Shown here: positions 26,676-35,734 of the stretch, piece after piece | How positions within the stretch are numbered: the first letter of the stretch is position 1 | How the letters are laid out: each line of letters opens with the position of its first letter | From: Alphaproteobacteria bacterium | GTDB taxonomy: Bacteria; Pseudomonadota; Alphaproteobacteria; Micavibrionales; Micavibrionaceae | DNA length: 64,000 nucleotides | Assembly (NCBI GenBank): GCA_030424975.1 | Contig: JAUHVY010000001.1 | Location: 245,093 to 309,092, forward strand | Reading direction: 5' to 3' | Translations under genes and position numbers: made by a program | Notes under the pieces: model-generated | What the model was told of the DNA's origin: nothing | Seen by the model: the letters and a program-made list of their open reading frames with translations, nothing else | Database searches by the model: none

Positions 26676-27862
26676 TACATCACCTCTATTTCTGCCTGCA
26701 GCGCACCGGCTGCTTTGATGGCTTGGAGGATGGTGATGATGTCGCGCGGCTTTACGCCAAGTTGGTTTAGTCCTGTGACCAATTCCTGTAGCGTTACTCC
26801 GGTATCAAGAACGGCAAGCTGTGCATCGCCTTGCTCTGCGGATACATCAGTGCGCGGCACGACAACGGTTTCGCCTTGATCAGCAAACGGGTTTGCTTGT
26901 GATACTTGTGGCGTTTCATTGATTTTCAGGGTCAAATTACCTTGTGCAATGGCAACACTGCTCACTCTGACGTCTGCGCCCATTACAATCACACCTGAAC
27001 GCTCTGAAATTACAACGCGCGCTGGCTGGTCGGGCTGAATAGGGAGCTGTTCGATATCAGTGATCAAATCAACAATTGATCCGTCATAGTTATTCGGGCG
27101 GCGTAAGATAACGCTCGCGGAATTCTCGGCTTTTGCCAATGTGCCGCTGGTGAAGCCGTTAATGGCCTGCGCGATGCGGCGAGATGTCGTGAAGTCCGGG
27201 TTCTTTAATGCTAAACGCACTTGTTGAAGATCTTCGAGCTGGAAATTAATCTCGCGTTCAACGATCGCACCGTTAGGAATCCGGCCTGCGGTCGGAATAT
27301 TTTGCGTCAGGCTTGCAGCATCACCCTCTACGGAAAAGCCTGCAATGTTTACCTCACCCTGTGCCACCGCATAGACTTCGCCATCAGCCGCCAAAAGCGG
27401 TGTGACAAGCAATGTACCGCCCTGAAGGGAGCTTGAGTCACCCAAGGCGGAAATATTGACGTCTATACGTGAGCCCTGGTTTTGGAATGGGGGGAGGGTT
27501 CCTGTCACCATAACGGCGGCTACGTTACCGGTATTTAAATTCTGCCCGCGGATGTTAACACCCAATCGTTCCAGCATTGCAATCAGGCTTTGCTCAGTAA
27601 ACGGAGAGTTGTTCAGCCCGTCACCCGTGCCGTTCAAACCTACCACAAGACCATAACCGATCAGCTGGTTTTCTCTTACGCCCTCGATATCAACGATATC
27701 TTTGATGCGCGATGTTTTTGCATGAGCAATATTATAAAGCGGAGTAGACAGACATAGTCCGGCCATCAATGTGAGCCCTAAATTCTTCAGGATTGATGAC
27801 CGAACGACCACCGAAGTGTTCTCTTTGTTCTGTCCTAAAATATGTTTTGTGTTGGTAAACAT
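26675..27862 (-). CDS. flgI: FlgI P-ring protein
   Basis: 395 residues. An unusually long N-terminal extension of about 27 residues precedes the signal peptide (LGLTLMAGLCLSTPLYNIAHA). The mature FlgI sequence follows (SRIKDIVDIEGVRENQLIGY, GLVVGLNGTGD), ending with TLQELVTGLNQLGVKPRDII. FlgI forms the periplasmic P ring. It is first gene of the operon running to flgE, and a sigma-54-type site is 89-106 bases upstream. Confidence 0.96.
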   Translation of the reverse strand: MFTNTKHILGQNKENTSVVVRSSILKNLGLTLMAGLCLSTPLYNIAHAKTSRIKDIVDIEGVRENQLIGYGLVVGLNGTGDGLNNSPFTEQSLIAMLERLGVNIRGQNLNTGNVAAVMVTGTLPPFQNQGSRIDVNISALGDSSSLQGGTLLVTPLLAADGEVYAVAQGEVNIAGFSVEGDAASLTQNIPTAGRIPNGAIVEREINFQLEDLQQVRLALKNPDFTTSRRIAQAINGFTSGTLAKAENSASVILRRPNNYDGSIVDLITDIEQLPIQPDQPARVVISERSGVIVMGADVRVSSVAIAQGNLTLKINETPQVSQANPFADQGETVVVPRTDVSAEQGDAQLAVLDTGVTLQELVTGLNQLGVKPRDIITILQAIKAAGALQAEIEVM

Positions 27863-28194
27863 ATTGCTTCTACTTTTGCTCTTATAAACTTTACTTAACT
27901 TTTCTACTTTTACGCTTTGAGGAGGTTTTTAAATCTCTCGCCTATATCCTTTGCGAAAGTCGTGCCAGTTTTTGAAACGTGTTGAAACGCAATGGTTTTT
28001 TTGTATTTTCTAAGGTTTCTGTGATGTTGGCATTGGCCGTTTTAAATAACGGGTAGACGGAATTTTCTGTCGCTAGGCAATTCTTACCGACTTGATCAGG
28101 CATGTTTTGCAGCGTTAGTATATTGTCATCAAAACGTGGTATAGTTTTATCCTGCGATGTTATATATACATAAAGTGCAGCGAATGGAGAGAGC
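27863..28194. other. Divergent intergenic region flgI / fliX
   Basis: 332 bases between divergent starts. On the minus side it carries the sigma-54 site at 27951-27968. The region towards fliX has no recognised promoter. An 84-codon minus-strand frame spans 27942-28196 but is not accepted as a gene. Confidence 0.6.
27951..27968 (-). promoter_or_regulatory. Sigma-54 (-24/-12) promoter of the flgI-flgE operon
   Basis: On the minus strand CTGGCACGACTTTCGCAA: TGGCACG, four bases, TTCGCA; GG and GC are ten bases apart. The predicted start site is near 27939. Confidence 0.8.
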
Positions 28195-28638
28195 ATGAAA
28201 ATCGACAGATCTAAAAATACGGGATCGACATCAAAAACGGGGAAGAGCGGTGGCTCTAAATCGTCTGATGGGGCGGATTTCTCTCAGTTTGTAACGGGCG
28301 GTCCGTCGGAAGCGCCCGCAGCGGCGGCATCGCAATCTATCGCGCAACTTGATGCTCTTTTGGCAGTGCAAGAGGTTGAAGACCCGATGCAAAAGGCGGC
28401 GCGCAAGAAGGTGCGGATGCGTGCTAATACGATCCTCGATAAGCTTGAGGGGATTCGTATGCGTATGCTTGGTGGCGATTTGACCGTAGGTGATATGATC
28501 GATGTGGCTGATGTTGTGGCATCGCATCGTGACAAAATTGATGACCCGCGTTTGAGTGCGATTATGGATGAAATCGACTTGCGTGCGCAGGTCGAGCTTG
28601 CGAAAATTTCTGTTGCGATGGGGAAGGCAACACTATGA
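28195..28638 (+). CDS. fliX: FliX flagellar assembly regulator
   Basis: 147 residues. A Ser/Gly/Lys-rich flexible N-terminus is followed by the FliX helices (AQLDALLAVQEVEDPMQKA, LDKLEGIRMRMLGGDLT, LSAIMDEIDLRAQVELAKI). In Caulobacter FliX binds FlbD and links early flagellar assembly to sigma-54 transcription. flbD is also in this window. It is divergent from the flgI operon and overlaps the converging small gene by six bases. Confidence 0.9.
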   Translation: MKIDRSKNTGSTSKTGKSGGSKSSDGADFSQFVTGGPSEAPAAAASQSIAQLDALLAVQEVEDPMQKAARKKVRMRANTILDKLEGIRMRMLGGDLTVGDMIDVADVVASHRDKIDDPRLSAIMDEIDLRAQVELAKISVAMGKATL

Positions 28639-28836
28639 ATTTAGGTGTTTTTTAAATTGAATTTTCTCTGGGTTCGGGAGCGAAATTAGAGGGGTGAAAT
28701 CCACCTTCCATAAGTCGAGCTCAAACAGCCTGTTTTGTTCGTCTAGGTTTAATGTTGCAGAAACAAGGACATCATCAGCATCATTGAACTCGCATTCAGC
28801 AATAACGTTTCCCAGTTTTCTGGTTTTTGTGATCAT
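28633..28836 (-). CDS. Small uncharacterised protein
   Basis: 67 residues. Beta-rich and acidic: AECEFNDADDVLVSATLNLD then LFELDLWKVDFTPLISLP, a regular two-half pattern that looks like a real folded small domain rather than a shadow frame. There is no signal peptide or cysteine pattern (one Cys). It ends inside the fliX stop region (six-base overlap, convergent). I do not recognise a family. The coding call rests on the amino-acid pattern and the absence of another gene here. Confidence 0.6.
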   Translation of the reverse strand: MITKTRKLGNVIAECEFNDADDVLVSATLNLDEQNRLFELDLWKVDFTPLISLPNPEKIQFKKHLNS

Positions 28837-29016
28837 GGAATTCTTCGTAAAAATCGATTTGATTTGTATGTGTTTGGTTCAAATTATTTACTAATGAATA
28901 ATTTAAGTCTATGTCTTGATTCAATTTTTATTGTTTTTATTGCATAATCGCACTATATTCTGTGATCTCGATTTTAAAGTGCCTGCGGGCTTTGTAACGT
29001 CAAGGATTATTAAAAT

Positions 29017-29451
29017 ATGTCAACACCTGATAGCGTAACCCTGCCTCCTGATTATGATCCGGAAAATGATAATGGGGAATTTATGAACCCTGTGATGAAG
29101 GAATACTTCCGCAGGCAGTTGATTTCCTGGAGAACTGAACTCTTAAAAGAATCCGAAGCAACCATTCATGACACGTTGCAAGGAACAGAATTGCAAAAGC
29201 CTGATTTGGCGGACCGCGCATCTGCGGAAACAGATCACGCACTTGAGCTACGTACACGTGACCGTGAGCGTAAATTGATTTCAAAGATCAACAGCACTTT
29301 GCGTAAGCTTGATGAAGATGAATACGGATATTGCGAAGAAACCGGCGAGGAAATAAGCGTTGCTCGTTTGAAAGCGCGTCCGATTGCATCCTTGAGTTTG
29401 GAAGCGCAGGAGCGTCATGAGCGCATGGAAAGAACACAGCGCGACGATTAA
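29017..29451 (+). CDS. dksA: DksA/TraR family transcription factor
   Basis: 144 residues. The coiled-coil region (REFMNPVMKEYFRRQLISWR onwards) has the DxxDxA-type tip DLADRASAETD. The zinc-finger region YGYCEETGEEISVARLKARP keeps only one cysteine, as typical for alphaproteobacterial DksA with a reduced zinc site. DksA binds the RNA polymerase secondary channel with ppGpp. It lies alone between flagellar operons and has a strong bidirectional terminator after it. Confidence 0.92.
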   Translation: MSTPDSVTLPPDYDPENDNGEFMNPVMKEYFRRQLISWRTELLKESEATIHDTLQGTELQKPDLADRASAETDHALELRTRDRERKLISKINSTLRKLDEDEYGYCEETGEEISVARLKARPIASLSLEAQERHERMERTQRDD

Positions 29452-29452
29452 A

Positions 29453-29474
29453 GTTTCACTTTATGTGAAACTTG
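29453..29474 (+). repeat. Inverted repeat directly after dksA
   Basis: AGTTTCAC pairs with GTGAAACT around TTTAT. It lies two bases after the stop and upstream of the main terminator; it may be an mRNA 3'-end stabilising stem. Confidence 0.5.
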
Positions 29475-29515
29475 AAAAAGGCGCTCTAAGGCGCCTTTTA
29501 TATTGTTTTTTTTGA
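29475..29515. terminator. Bidirectional terminator dksA / flgH
   Basis: AAAAGGCGC pairs with GCGCCTTTT around a loop (29475-29499), with A-rich and T-rich flanks and a run of Ts at 29506-29513. It serves dksA on the plus strand and the flgF-flgH operon on the minus strand. Confidence 0.8.
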
Positions 29516-29527
29516 TTTTCGATACGA

Positions 29528-30286
29528 TTAGAACGGGAAGATGATATCGTATAGTTGCTGTCCGTATCTTGGCTGTTGCATGTTTGTAATTTGACCTTCA
29601 CCGCCATAAACAATGCGGGCCTCTGCGATTTGATCATAGGACACGGTATTATCAGTTGAGATGTCTTGCGGTCTGATCACGCCGTCAATTTGCAAGATGC
29701 GTTTTTCGAAATTAACACGCACCTCTTGTTTGCCGTGAATGACCATGTTGCCGTTTGGCAATAATTGCGTAATAAGGGCGGCCATACGGAGCTTGATTTC
29801 ATCTTCGCGTTCAATGCTTCCGGTTCCGCTATGGCTTGAATCCGCACCAAAATCGGCAAGGCTCGTATTATCGACGGCCTCTGGCAGGACACGATTTAGA
29901 GATTGCTCGAGCCCGAGAAAGCTGTTTAATCCTGCGCTCTCACCGCTGGAGCGCGTTTGTTCGGTTTCATTGTCCATTGTCGCTTCGTCTTTGATATCAA
30001 TCATCACTGTAATGATATCGCCGATATTACTTGCACGTTGGTCTTTAAAGAATGTCACGCGGTTGCTCTGCCAGAGTGAATTTTTCTGCGGCGTAATTTC
30101 TTCGGGGGTCGGCATGGGTAGGCTGACCGGTTGGTATGTCGGTTCGGTTGTTGGGTTTGATATTTTGGCCATCTCAGGCGCTTTGCCGATTTGTGAAATG
30201 CGATCCGCCGTTGAGCACGCACCCAACATCGAGCAGGCGAGCAGGGGAAGGGCAATTGTTTTCAATGTCTTATTTGTTTTACGCAT
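29528..30286 (-). CDS. flgH: FlgH L-ring lipoprotein
   Basis: 252 residues. A lipoprotein signal peptide ends in the lipobox LGAC. FlgH motifs follow: SLWQSNRVTFFKDQRASNIG, GDIITVMI, NGNMVIHGKQEVRVNFEKRI and YGGEGQI near the end. FlgH forms the outer-membrane L ring. It is the last gene of flgF-flgG-flgA-flgH. Confidence 0.96.
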   Translation of the reverse strand: MRKTNKTLKTIALPLLACSMLGACSTADRISQIGKAPEMAKISNPTTEPTYQPVSLPMPTPEEITPQKNSLWQSNRVTFFKDQRASNIGDIITVMIDIKDEATMDNETEQTRSSGESAGLNSFLGLEQSLNRVLPEAVDNTSLADFGADSSHSGTGSIEREDEIKLRMAALITQLLPNGNMVIHGKQEVRVNFEKRILQIDGVIRPQDISTDNTVSYDQIAEARIVYGGEGQITNMQQPRYGQQLYDIIFPF

Positions 30287-30320
30287 TAGCTACCTCATGG
30301 TGTTATACGGATTTACCGTT

Positions 30321-31271
30321 TTAATTTTTTAAGACCGTGACCTCGTTTTCGCCTGTGATTCTGGCGTGAAGGGTACGGTTACTGCCTGTGTTTACAACGC
30401 GGATGACATCGCCTTTTGCGCCGCTTTCAAGAGCTTTGGCCTGTGCTGTGATGTTCATTATTCCGTCGCTAAGTGACATAATGACCATTTCGCCGCGATC
30501 AACGATTTGCGGGGCGATGATTTCGTTATCTTTGACAGGGCGGCCGGCAATTAGTGATCTGCGGGCTGTCATGCCGATAAGGCTGTCGGCGTCAATCAAT
30601 GTGCCATGTGCAAAACCGCTTTCGGGTATGGTGATGAAATCGATATCGGTTTTCTTGATGATGCGCCCGTTTTGTATGTTTTCAATCAGAACGGGAACGC
30701 GAATGACTTGCTCTATGCGTCCGTCTACCGTGAATGTATGTATGGGGTTTGCGGCCGATGGCGCGGCAATTGTTGCCTTGAAACTCTTGCGCTGTGCATC
30801 AATTGAAATATTTGTGATGGCCATTTCTGCGGGTTGATCTGCAGGCAGGATGATTTCATGATGCTGCGCGGGGATGCTGACTTCGAAATCTCCGTAAATG
30901 CCTTCATCATAAAGCGCAGTATTCAAGCTTTCCTTGATTTGATCGTAGTTTATTACGGTTGCTTCGCGGCGAAGGGTTACTTGGTCGCGTTCGCTTGTGG
31001 GGCGCCATGGAAGATCAAGTGCAATGGCAATTTTTAATAATGTGCGTGCATCGAGGACAAGGTTCTGCCCAGGGCGCGGCGCGGTGCCGAGGATACGCCC
31101 TTCATCACGGGGCAGGTCGTAAAAAATATCACCCAGCTTGATGGTGTTATCGCTCAGGATGCTGTTTTCCTTTAGCCCCATGCCAAAGCTTGGGGAGATG
31201 GCGCACACCATACAGCAGAGAAAGCATAGGGTGAAAATGCCTGTCTGTCTTTTTGCTGATGATCTCATCAT
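30321..31271 (-). CDS. flgA: FlgA P-ring assembly chaperone
   Basis: 316 residues. A signal peptide (TLCFLCCMVCAISPSFG) precedes a periplasmic protein with the SAF-like FlgA domain in its C-terminal half (VPVLIENIQNGRIIKKTDID, ITAQAKALESGAKGDVIRVV). FlgA assists FlgI polymerisation. The N-terminal extension of about 110 residues is typical of longer alphaproteobacterial FlgA. Two ATGs occur at the start. Confidence 0.93.
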   Translation of the reverse strand: MMRSSAKRQTGIFTLCFLCCMVCAISPSFGMGLKENSILSDNTIKLGDIFYDLPRDEGRILGTAPRPGQNLVLDARTLLKIAIALDLPWRPTSERDQVTLRREATVINYDQIKESLNTALYDEGIYGDFEVSIPAQHHEIILPADQPAEMAITNISIDAQRKSFKATIAAPSAANPIHTFTVDGRIEQVIRVPVLIENIQNGRIIKKTDIDFITIPESGFAHGTLIDADSLIGMTARRSLIAGRPVKDNEIIAPQIVDRGEMVIMSLSDGIMNITAQAKALESGAKGDVIRVVNTGSNRTLHARITGENEVTVLKN

Positions 31272-31304
31272 GTGTCCATCTCCTCAACTAGGGTTATTCA
31301 GTGA

Positions 31305-32090
31305 TTATCGTAATTGCGATACAGTTTGCAGCATCTCATCACTTGTCGAGATGACATTTGAATTCATTTCATATGCGCGTTGTGCCGTGATCAATTTTGT
31401 GATCTCGGATACAACATCGACGTTTGATTGCTCCAGTGCGCCTTGTTCCAGTCGGCCGAATTGCTCGTCCCCTGCGGTTCCTGTAACGGGTGCGCCAGAA
31501 GCGTCCGTTTCCAGATAGAAATTATCGCCGATCGCATCAAGGCCAACGGGGTTCACAAAATCTGCCATCTGGAATTGTCCTAGGTTTGAAACGGCTGTTT
31601 GCCCCTGGATTGTGGCTATGATTTCACCTTGTGCGTTGATATCAATGCCTGTTGTATTGGCGGGAACGGTAATTCCCGGAACGACTGTGTAACCTTGAAC
31701 GGTTACAATTTCACCGTTTTCGTTAATTTGGAACGTACCGTCGCGGGTATAGGCTGTGTCACCATTTGGCATATCAACCTGAAAAAAGCCTCGCCCGAGG
31801 ATGGCAACATCAAGTTCGTTCTCAGTCATCTGCACCGTGCCTTGGCCGTGTTCGCGGTATACGGCACCAGTTTTGACACCGAGGCCGACTTGCAAGCCTG
31901 AGGGTAGTGTTGTGCCTGAATCGGAGGAGGTTGACCCGGGGCGTTTCAAGTTTTGGTAAATCAGGTCCTGAAAGGCTGCACGTTGACGTTTGAATCCGGT
32001 CGTTGTCATATTCGCAATGTTGTTTGATATCACATCAACATTTAATTGCTGCGCCATCATACCTGTTGCGCCGATATCCAGTGATCTCAT
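31305..32090 (-). CDS. flgG: FlgG distal rod protein
   Basis: 261 residues. The N-terminal rod motif (MRSLDIGATGMMAQQLNVDV, SNNIANMTTTGFKRQRAAFQ), the insertion typical of FlgG and the C-terminal LEQSNVDVVSEITKLITAQR are present. FlgG forms the distal rod. It follows flgF by 21 bases. Confidence 0.97.
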   Translation of the reverse strand: MRSLDIGATGMMAQQLNVDVISNNIANMTTTGFKRQRAAFQDLIYQNLKRPGSTSSDSGTTLPSGLQVGLGVKTGAVYREHGQGTVQMTENELDVAILGRGFFQVDMPNGDTAYTRDGTFQINENGEIVTVQGYTVVPGITVPANTTGIDINAQGEIIATIQGQTAVSNLGQFQMADFVNPVGLDAIGDNFYLETDASGAPVTGTAGDEQFGRLEQGALEQSNVDVVSEITKLITAQRAYEMNSNVISTSDEMLQTVSQLR

Positions 32091-32111
32091 GATCTTTTAC
32101 TCCTTGTTATC

Positions 32112-32831
32112 TTATACTTGTGTTAATTTTTGGATGGCCGTGCGCATGCGGTCATGCTCGGTTTCCAGTAATTTTTGTGTATTTTGAAATCCGCGTAATA
32201 TTTCAACCATGCGGGTCATTTCCACGATAGGGTTTACGTTTGAGCCTTCCAAAAAGCCTTGTTCAACCGTTGTGTCTTCAGGGATTTGGGTTGCGCTATC
32301 TGTTGTATAGGTATTGTTTCCGTTGGGTTTCAGGTCTTGCACATTGTCAAATTCAACGACCATTAACTGGCCAATTTGACCGTTCTGATCGGAAACCATA
32401 CCACGTTTATCAATTGTGACCTCTGTTGCATCTGCAGGTAGGGTGATCGGCCCGCCTTGTCCCATTATTGGGTATCCTGATGATGATACCAGCATGCCGT
32501 CGGCACGGCGCATAAATGATCCATCACGTGTATAGCCCGTTTCACCGCTCGGCATTTGTACGCCCAAAAAACCCGGGCCGTTAAGCGCAACGTTTAAAGG
32601 GTTGTTTGTTTGGCTCATCGTGCCGGGCGCGGTGTTGTCGTATTGCCCGTAATCGGTGACAAAGGATAGGGGATCATCGCCATATCGCGGGTCGGAAAGG
32701 TATTCCTCAAACACAGGGTTTTGCGCACGAAATCCCGTTGTATTCATATTGGCAATATTGTTCGACACGATGTCCATATTGGTCATCAGGGTCATTTGCC
32801 GCGATAGTCCGAGATAAATGCTGTTTTCCAT
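32112..32831 (-). CDS. flgF: FlgF proximal rod protein
   Basis: 239 residues. The rod-family N-terminus (SRQMTLMTNMDIVSNNIANM) and C-terminus (VEMTRMVEILRGFQNTQKL) match FlgF. It is the first gene of flgF-flgG-flgA-flgH, with a sigma-54-type site 57-74 bases upstream. Confidence 0.95.
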   Translation of the reverse strand: MENSIYLGLSRQMTLMTNMDIVSNNIANMNTTGFRAQNPVFEEYLSDPRYGDDPLSFVTDYGQYDNTAPGTMSQTNNPLNVALNGPGFLGVQMPSGETGYTRDGSFMRRADGMLVSSSGYPIMGQGGPITLPADATEVTIDKRGMVSDQNGQIGQLMVVEFDNVQDLKPNGNNTYTTDSATQIPEDTTVEQGFLEGSNVNPIVEMTRMVEILRGFQNTQKLLETEHDRMRTAIQKLTQV

Positions 32832-33171
32832 CTTTATATACCTGTTTTTCGTAAAATCAGTGTTGAGGTATTCCTCGGGGATAGGTAATGCGAAGATCGT
32901 GCCAAGTGCGAAAAATGTTGTTTTACAGTCGTTTACTGTCTTGTTGATGTGATTTGGTCGTGGGTGTTTTTGTCCGGCTAATGGTCAAAAATGTCGTTGC
33001 AGGCATTTTTTGCCTTGTGTATAAGTCACTGTTTTTCTGCAATTTTGTATAATGCCTTGTTGATATGTATCTTTGGTGATTAGACCTTGGGCGCGGCATG
33101 CTTTATACTGTCGGTGCAAAAATTGTGTTTCTTTATTTCAAAATCATCGCATTACAACAGACGGATATATT
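32832..33171. other. Divergent intergenic region flgF / fliL
   Basis: 340 bases. It contains the flgF sigma-54 site (32888-32905) and, towards fliL, a perfect TATAAT at 33048-33053 without a clear -35. No other feature was recognised. Confidence 0.6.
32888..32905 (-). promoter_or_regulatory. Sigma-54 (-24/-12) promoter of the flgF-flgH operon
   Basis: On the minus strand TTGGCACGATCTTCGCAT, with GG and GC ten bases apart. It is near-identical in arrangement to the flgI and flgB sites. Confidence 0.82.
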
Positions 33172-33810
33172 ATGGCAGACGAAGAAGAACAGGTCGACGG
33201 TGACGTAGAAGGCTTAGAGGAAGAAGGTAAAAAGGGCGGGAAGAAAAAGCTTTTGATGATCCTTTTGCCACTATTGTTGATAGGCGGCGGAGCAGGTGGC
33301 GCATACTATATGGGGATGCTTGATGGCTTGCTTGGTATTGAGGCCGTTTCTGAGGATGGTGAGCATGCCGAGGATGGTGAAGATCACGGTGAGGACGATG
33401 GTCACGGTGAAAAAAAGGACTCTCATGGCAAAAAAGACGCGCATGCCAAGAAGGATGATGGTCATGGTGGCGGTGGTGACGGTCATGGCGAAGGTGAAGC
33501 TGATGCGTCCGCCTTCTTGCCTGTGCCTGCGATGCTTGTGAATTTGAACACGGAAGACGGTACGCCGCGTTTCTTGCGCCTTGTTGTGCAATTGGAATTA
33601 GCAGACCCGAACGATAGTGATGCCGTAAAGGCGGTTTTGCCCAAAGTTGTTGATCAGTTTCAGACATATCTGCGTGAGCTTCGTGTCCGTGATTTGCGCG
33701 GATCGGCCGGTATTTACAGATTGCAGATGGAATTATTATGGCGTGTAAATCAGGCCGTTGAGCCGCTTGAAATAAAAGATATCTTGTTTCAGGAGATTCT
33801 TATACAATAG
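33172..33810 (+). CDS. fliL: FliL flagellar basal-body protein with His/Asp-rich linker
   Basis: 212 residues from the ATG at 33172, which gives the usual short acidic cytoplasmic N-terminus. One membrane helix (LLMILLPLLLIGGGAGGAYY, about 23-45) follows. A linker at about 60-115 consists of repeated His, Asp, Gly, Glu and Lys. The periplasmic FliL domain (FLPVPAMLVNLNTEDGTPRF, LRLVVQLELADP) ends the protein. FliL surrounds and stabilises the stator. The linker is far richer in histidine than usual. It precedes fliM, and a sigma-70 -10 lies about 120 bases upstream. Confidence 0.92.
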   Translation: MADEEEQVDGDVEGLEEEGKKGGKKKLLMILLPLLLIGGGAGGAYYMGMLDGLLGIEAVSEDGEHAEDGEDHGEDDGHGEKKDSHGKKDAHAKKDDGHGGGGDGHGEGEADASAFLPVPAMLVNLNTEDGTPRFLRLVVQLELADPNDSDAVKAVLPKVVDQFQTYLRELRVRDLRGSAGIYRLQMELLWRVNQAVEPLEIKDILFQEILIQ

Positions 33811-33932
33811 GGTTTATGCCATATAGGTTTATGGCGTATTCGAAAAACGGCATGCAAATTGCTTAGTAATATCATTGGGTAGTTATTTCCTGCCTTTTTT
33901 GGAAACATGACGATAGATCTTAGAGATTTCTG

Positions 33933-35045
33933 ATGAGTGAAGATTTAGAAGAATTATCACAGATGAGTGCTGAAGAGCAGGCCATGATGGATGAGTGGGC
34001 TGCGATGGCCGGTGATGAGGAACTCGCCGATGGTGCTGCTGCTGTGCAGGAGGATGCCGCGGTAGCAGGGGATGACGGTCAAACGCGTATCCTGAATCAG
34101 GAAGAAATCGACAGTCTTTTGGGGTTTGATGATGATGTCGGCGGCGGTGAAACATCGGGCGTGATGGCATTAATCAATTCTGCAATGGTGAACTATGAAC
34201 GTTTGCCTATGCTCGATATTGTTTTTGATCGCTTGGTCCGCTTAATGTCTACATCTTTGCGAAATCTGACCAGTGATAACGTTGAGGTTAGCCTTGATCA
34301 GGTATCAACGGTGCGTTTCGGCGATTATATGAATTCAATTCCTTTGCCGGCGATGCTCTCGGTGTTTAAGGCTGAGGAATGGGATAATAACGGTTTGATG
34401 GTTACCGATAGTGCGCTGATTTATTCTGTCGTGGATGTGTTGCTCGGCGGGCGTAAGGGGGAATCTTCTATACGTGTTGAGGGACGCCCCTATACAACAA
34501 TCGAGAGTAAATTGGTGGAGCGTATGGTGCATGTGACGCTTTCTGATTTGTCCTCGGCCTTTGATCCGCTTTCACCCGTCAGCTTTAATTTGGATCGTGT
34601 GGAAACAAACCCGCGTTTTGCAACAATTACGCAAACGGGAAATGCCTGTGTGCTTGCGCGTCTTCGTATTGATATGGGGGAGCGCGGCGGGCGTATGGAA
34701 ATTCTTATTCCTTATGCGACACTGGAACCTATTCGTGCGTTGCTCTTGCAGCAATTTATGGGCGAAAAGTTTGGGCGTGACTCGATTTGGGAAACGCACT
34801 TGACGCAGGAACTGTATAAAACTGACGTACAATTACAGGCGGTTTTGGGTGAATTGGCCGTACCGCTGGGTGATATGCTAAACTGGAAAGTCGGAGATCA
34901 GATCATGCTTAATACACGTGTGAATGACTTTCTGGAATTACGATGCGGGCATTTCCCTATGTTCAGGGGGCCTGTCGGACAAAAGCAGGGCAGTATTGCC
35001 GTCCGCATCGAGAGGTATATTGAACCGGAAGAAGATAGTGAGTAA
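33933..35045 (+). CDS. fliM: FliM motor switch protein
   Basis: 370 residues. The N-terminal EIDSLLGFDD motif is the CheY-P binding segment, here preceded by about 50 acidic Ala/Glu residues. The middle CheC-like domain (LPMLDIVFDRLVRLMSTSLR) and the C-terminal SpoA domain (LAVPLGDMLNWKVGDQIMLN) follow. FliM forms most of the C ring and sets rotation sense. Confidence 0.96.
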   Translation: MSEDLEELSQMSAEEQAMMDEWAAMAGDEELADGAAAVQEDAAVAGDDGQTRILNQEEIDSLLGFDDDVGGGETSGVMALINSAMVNYERLPMLDIVFDRLVRLMSTSLRNLTSDNVEVSLDQVSTVRFGDYMNSIPLPAMLSVFKAEEWDNNGLMVTDSALIYSVVDVLLGGRKGESSIRVEGRPYTTIESKLVERMVHVTLSDLSSAFDPLSPVSFNLDRVETNPRFATITQTGNACVLARLRIDMGERGGRMEILIPYATLEPIRALLLQQFMGEKFGRDSIWETHLTQELYKTDVQLQAVLGELAVPLGDMLNWKVGDQIMLNTRVNDFLELRCGHFPMFRGPVGQKQGSIAVRIERYIEPEEDSE

Positions 35046-35047
35046 TA

Positions 35048-35728
35048 ATGAGTAGCGACTTTTTGGCTTTGTTTATGGATGTTGTCGTTTTGGCGGCATT
35101 GGGGGTTACTGTATTTTTTGTAGTCCGGTTGCATCAAAGCTTGAGTGATTTTAAAGCGCATCGCCGTGAGTTTGATACCGTTATTGCAAATTTACTCTCC
35201 AGTATTGACCAAGCTGAGCGCTCGGTGAATACATTGAAGCAAACAAGCGCACAAGAAGCAGGGCATCTGGAAAAATTGATACATCAATCCCGAGCACTGG
35301 CCGATGAATTAAAGATTATTAATGATGCAGGCGAAAGTATGGCGACGCGTCTGGAAAAGCTTGCGGAAACAAACCGCAAGCTCGTTAAGCCGATGCCAAG
35401 CGATTTGCGCAAAAAACCATCTGATGACGCCGGAGATAAAATAAGCTCACCAGTATTTCAGGATAAGAAAAAAGGTAATGAGGCGTCGGGGGAGTATTCA
35501 TCAACCTTAAAAAAAGTGAAGAAGGATGAAGAGTTCCCATCCTTTATGATTAAGGATCGTGAATATGATGATGTGAAATCTCTGAACCGTCGTCTTGATG
35601 CATCCGCCAGTAATGACTTGGATACGGAAAGTGATGCGGATATGCCTGAGCATTTGCAAAGTCAGGCCGAAAAAGAGTTGTTCGCAGCGCTTCGAAATAC
35701 GAAAAGAAATATCGGGGGGGATGCGTAA
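35048..35728 (+). CDS. Flagellar-cluster protein with N-terminal membrane helix (DUF6468-like)
   Basis: 226 residues. One membrane helix at the N-terminus (FLALFMDVVVLAALGVTVFF) precedes a helical, basic region (LHQSLSDFKAHRREFDTVIA) and a charged disordered tail rich in Lys, Asp and Ser. The position directly after fliM and before a MotE-like gene matches an uncharacterised alphaproteobacterial family that I believe is DUF6468; this is from memory. It starts two bases after fliM and is co-transcribed. A motor or basal-body accessory role is inferred from context only. Confidence 0.7.
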   Translation: MSSDFLALFMDVVVLAALGVTVFFVVRLHQSLSDFKAHRREFDTVIANLLSSIDQAERSVNTLKQTSAQEAGHLEKLIHQSRALADELKIINDAGESMATRLEKLAETNRKLVKPMPSDLRKKPSDDAGDKISSPVFQDKKKGNEASGEYSSTLKKVKKDEEFPSFMIKDREYDDVKSLNRRLDASASNDLDTESDADMPEHLQSQAEKELFAALRNTKRNIGGDA

Positions 35729-35734
35729 AATATC

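Noticed and set aside
27942-28196. 84-codon minus-strand frame overlapping the fliX start and the flgI sigma-54 promoter
   Set aside because: No Shine-Dalgarno sequence, no recognisable domain, its 3' end contains a strong -24/-12 promoter and its start sits on the fliX start codon.
33070-33110. TTGGGCGCGGCATGC upstream of fliL as a sigma-54 site
   Set aside because: GG to GC spacing is nine bases and the motif lacks TGGCAC; a TATAAT nearby is a better promoter candidate.
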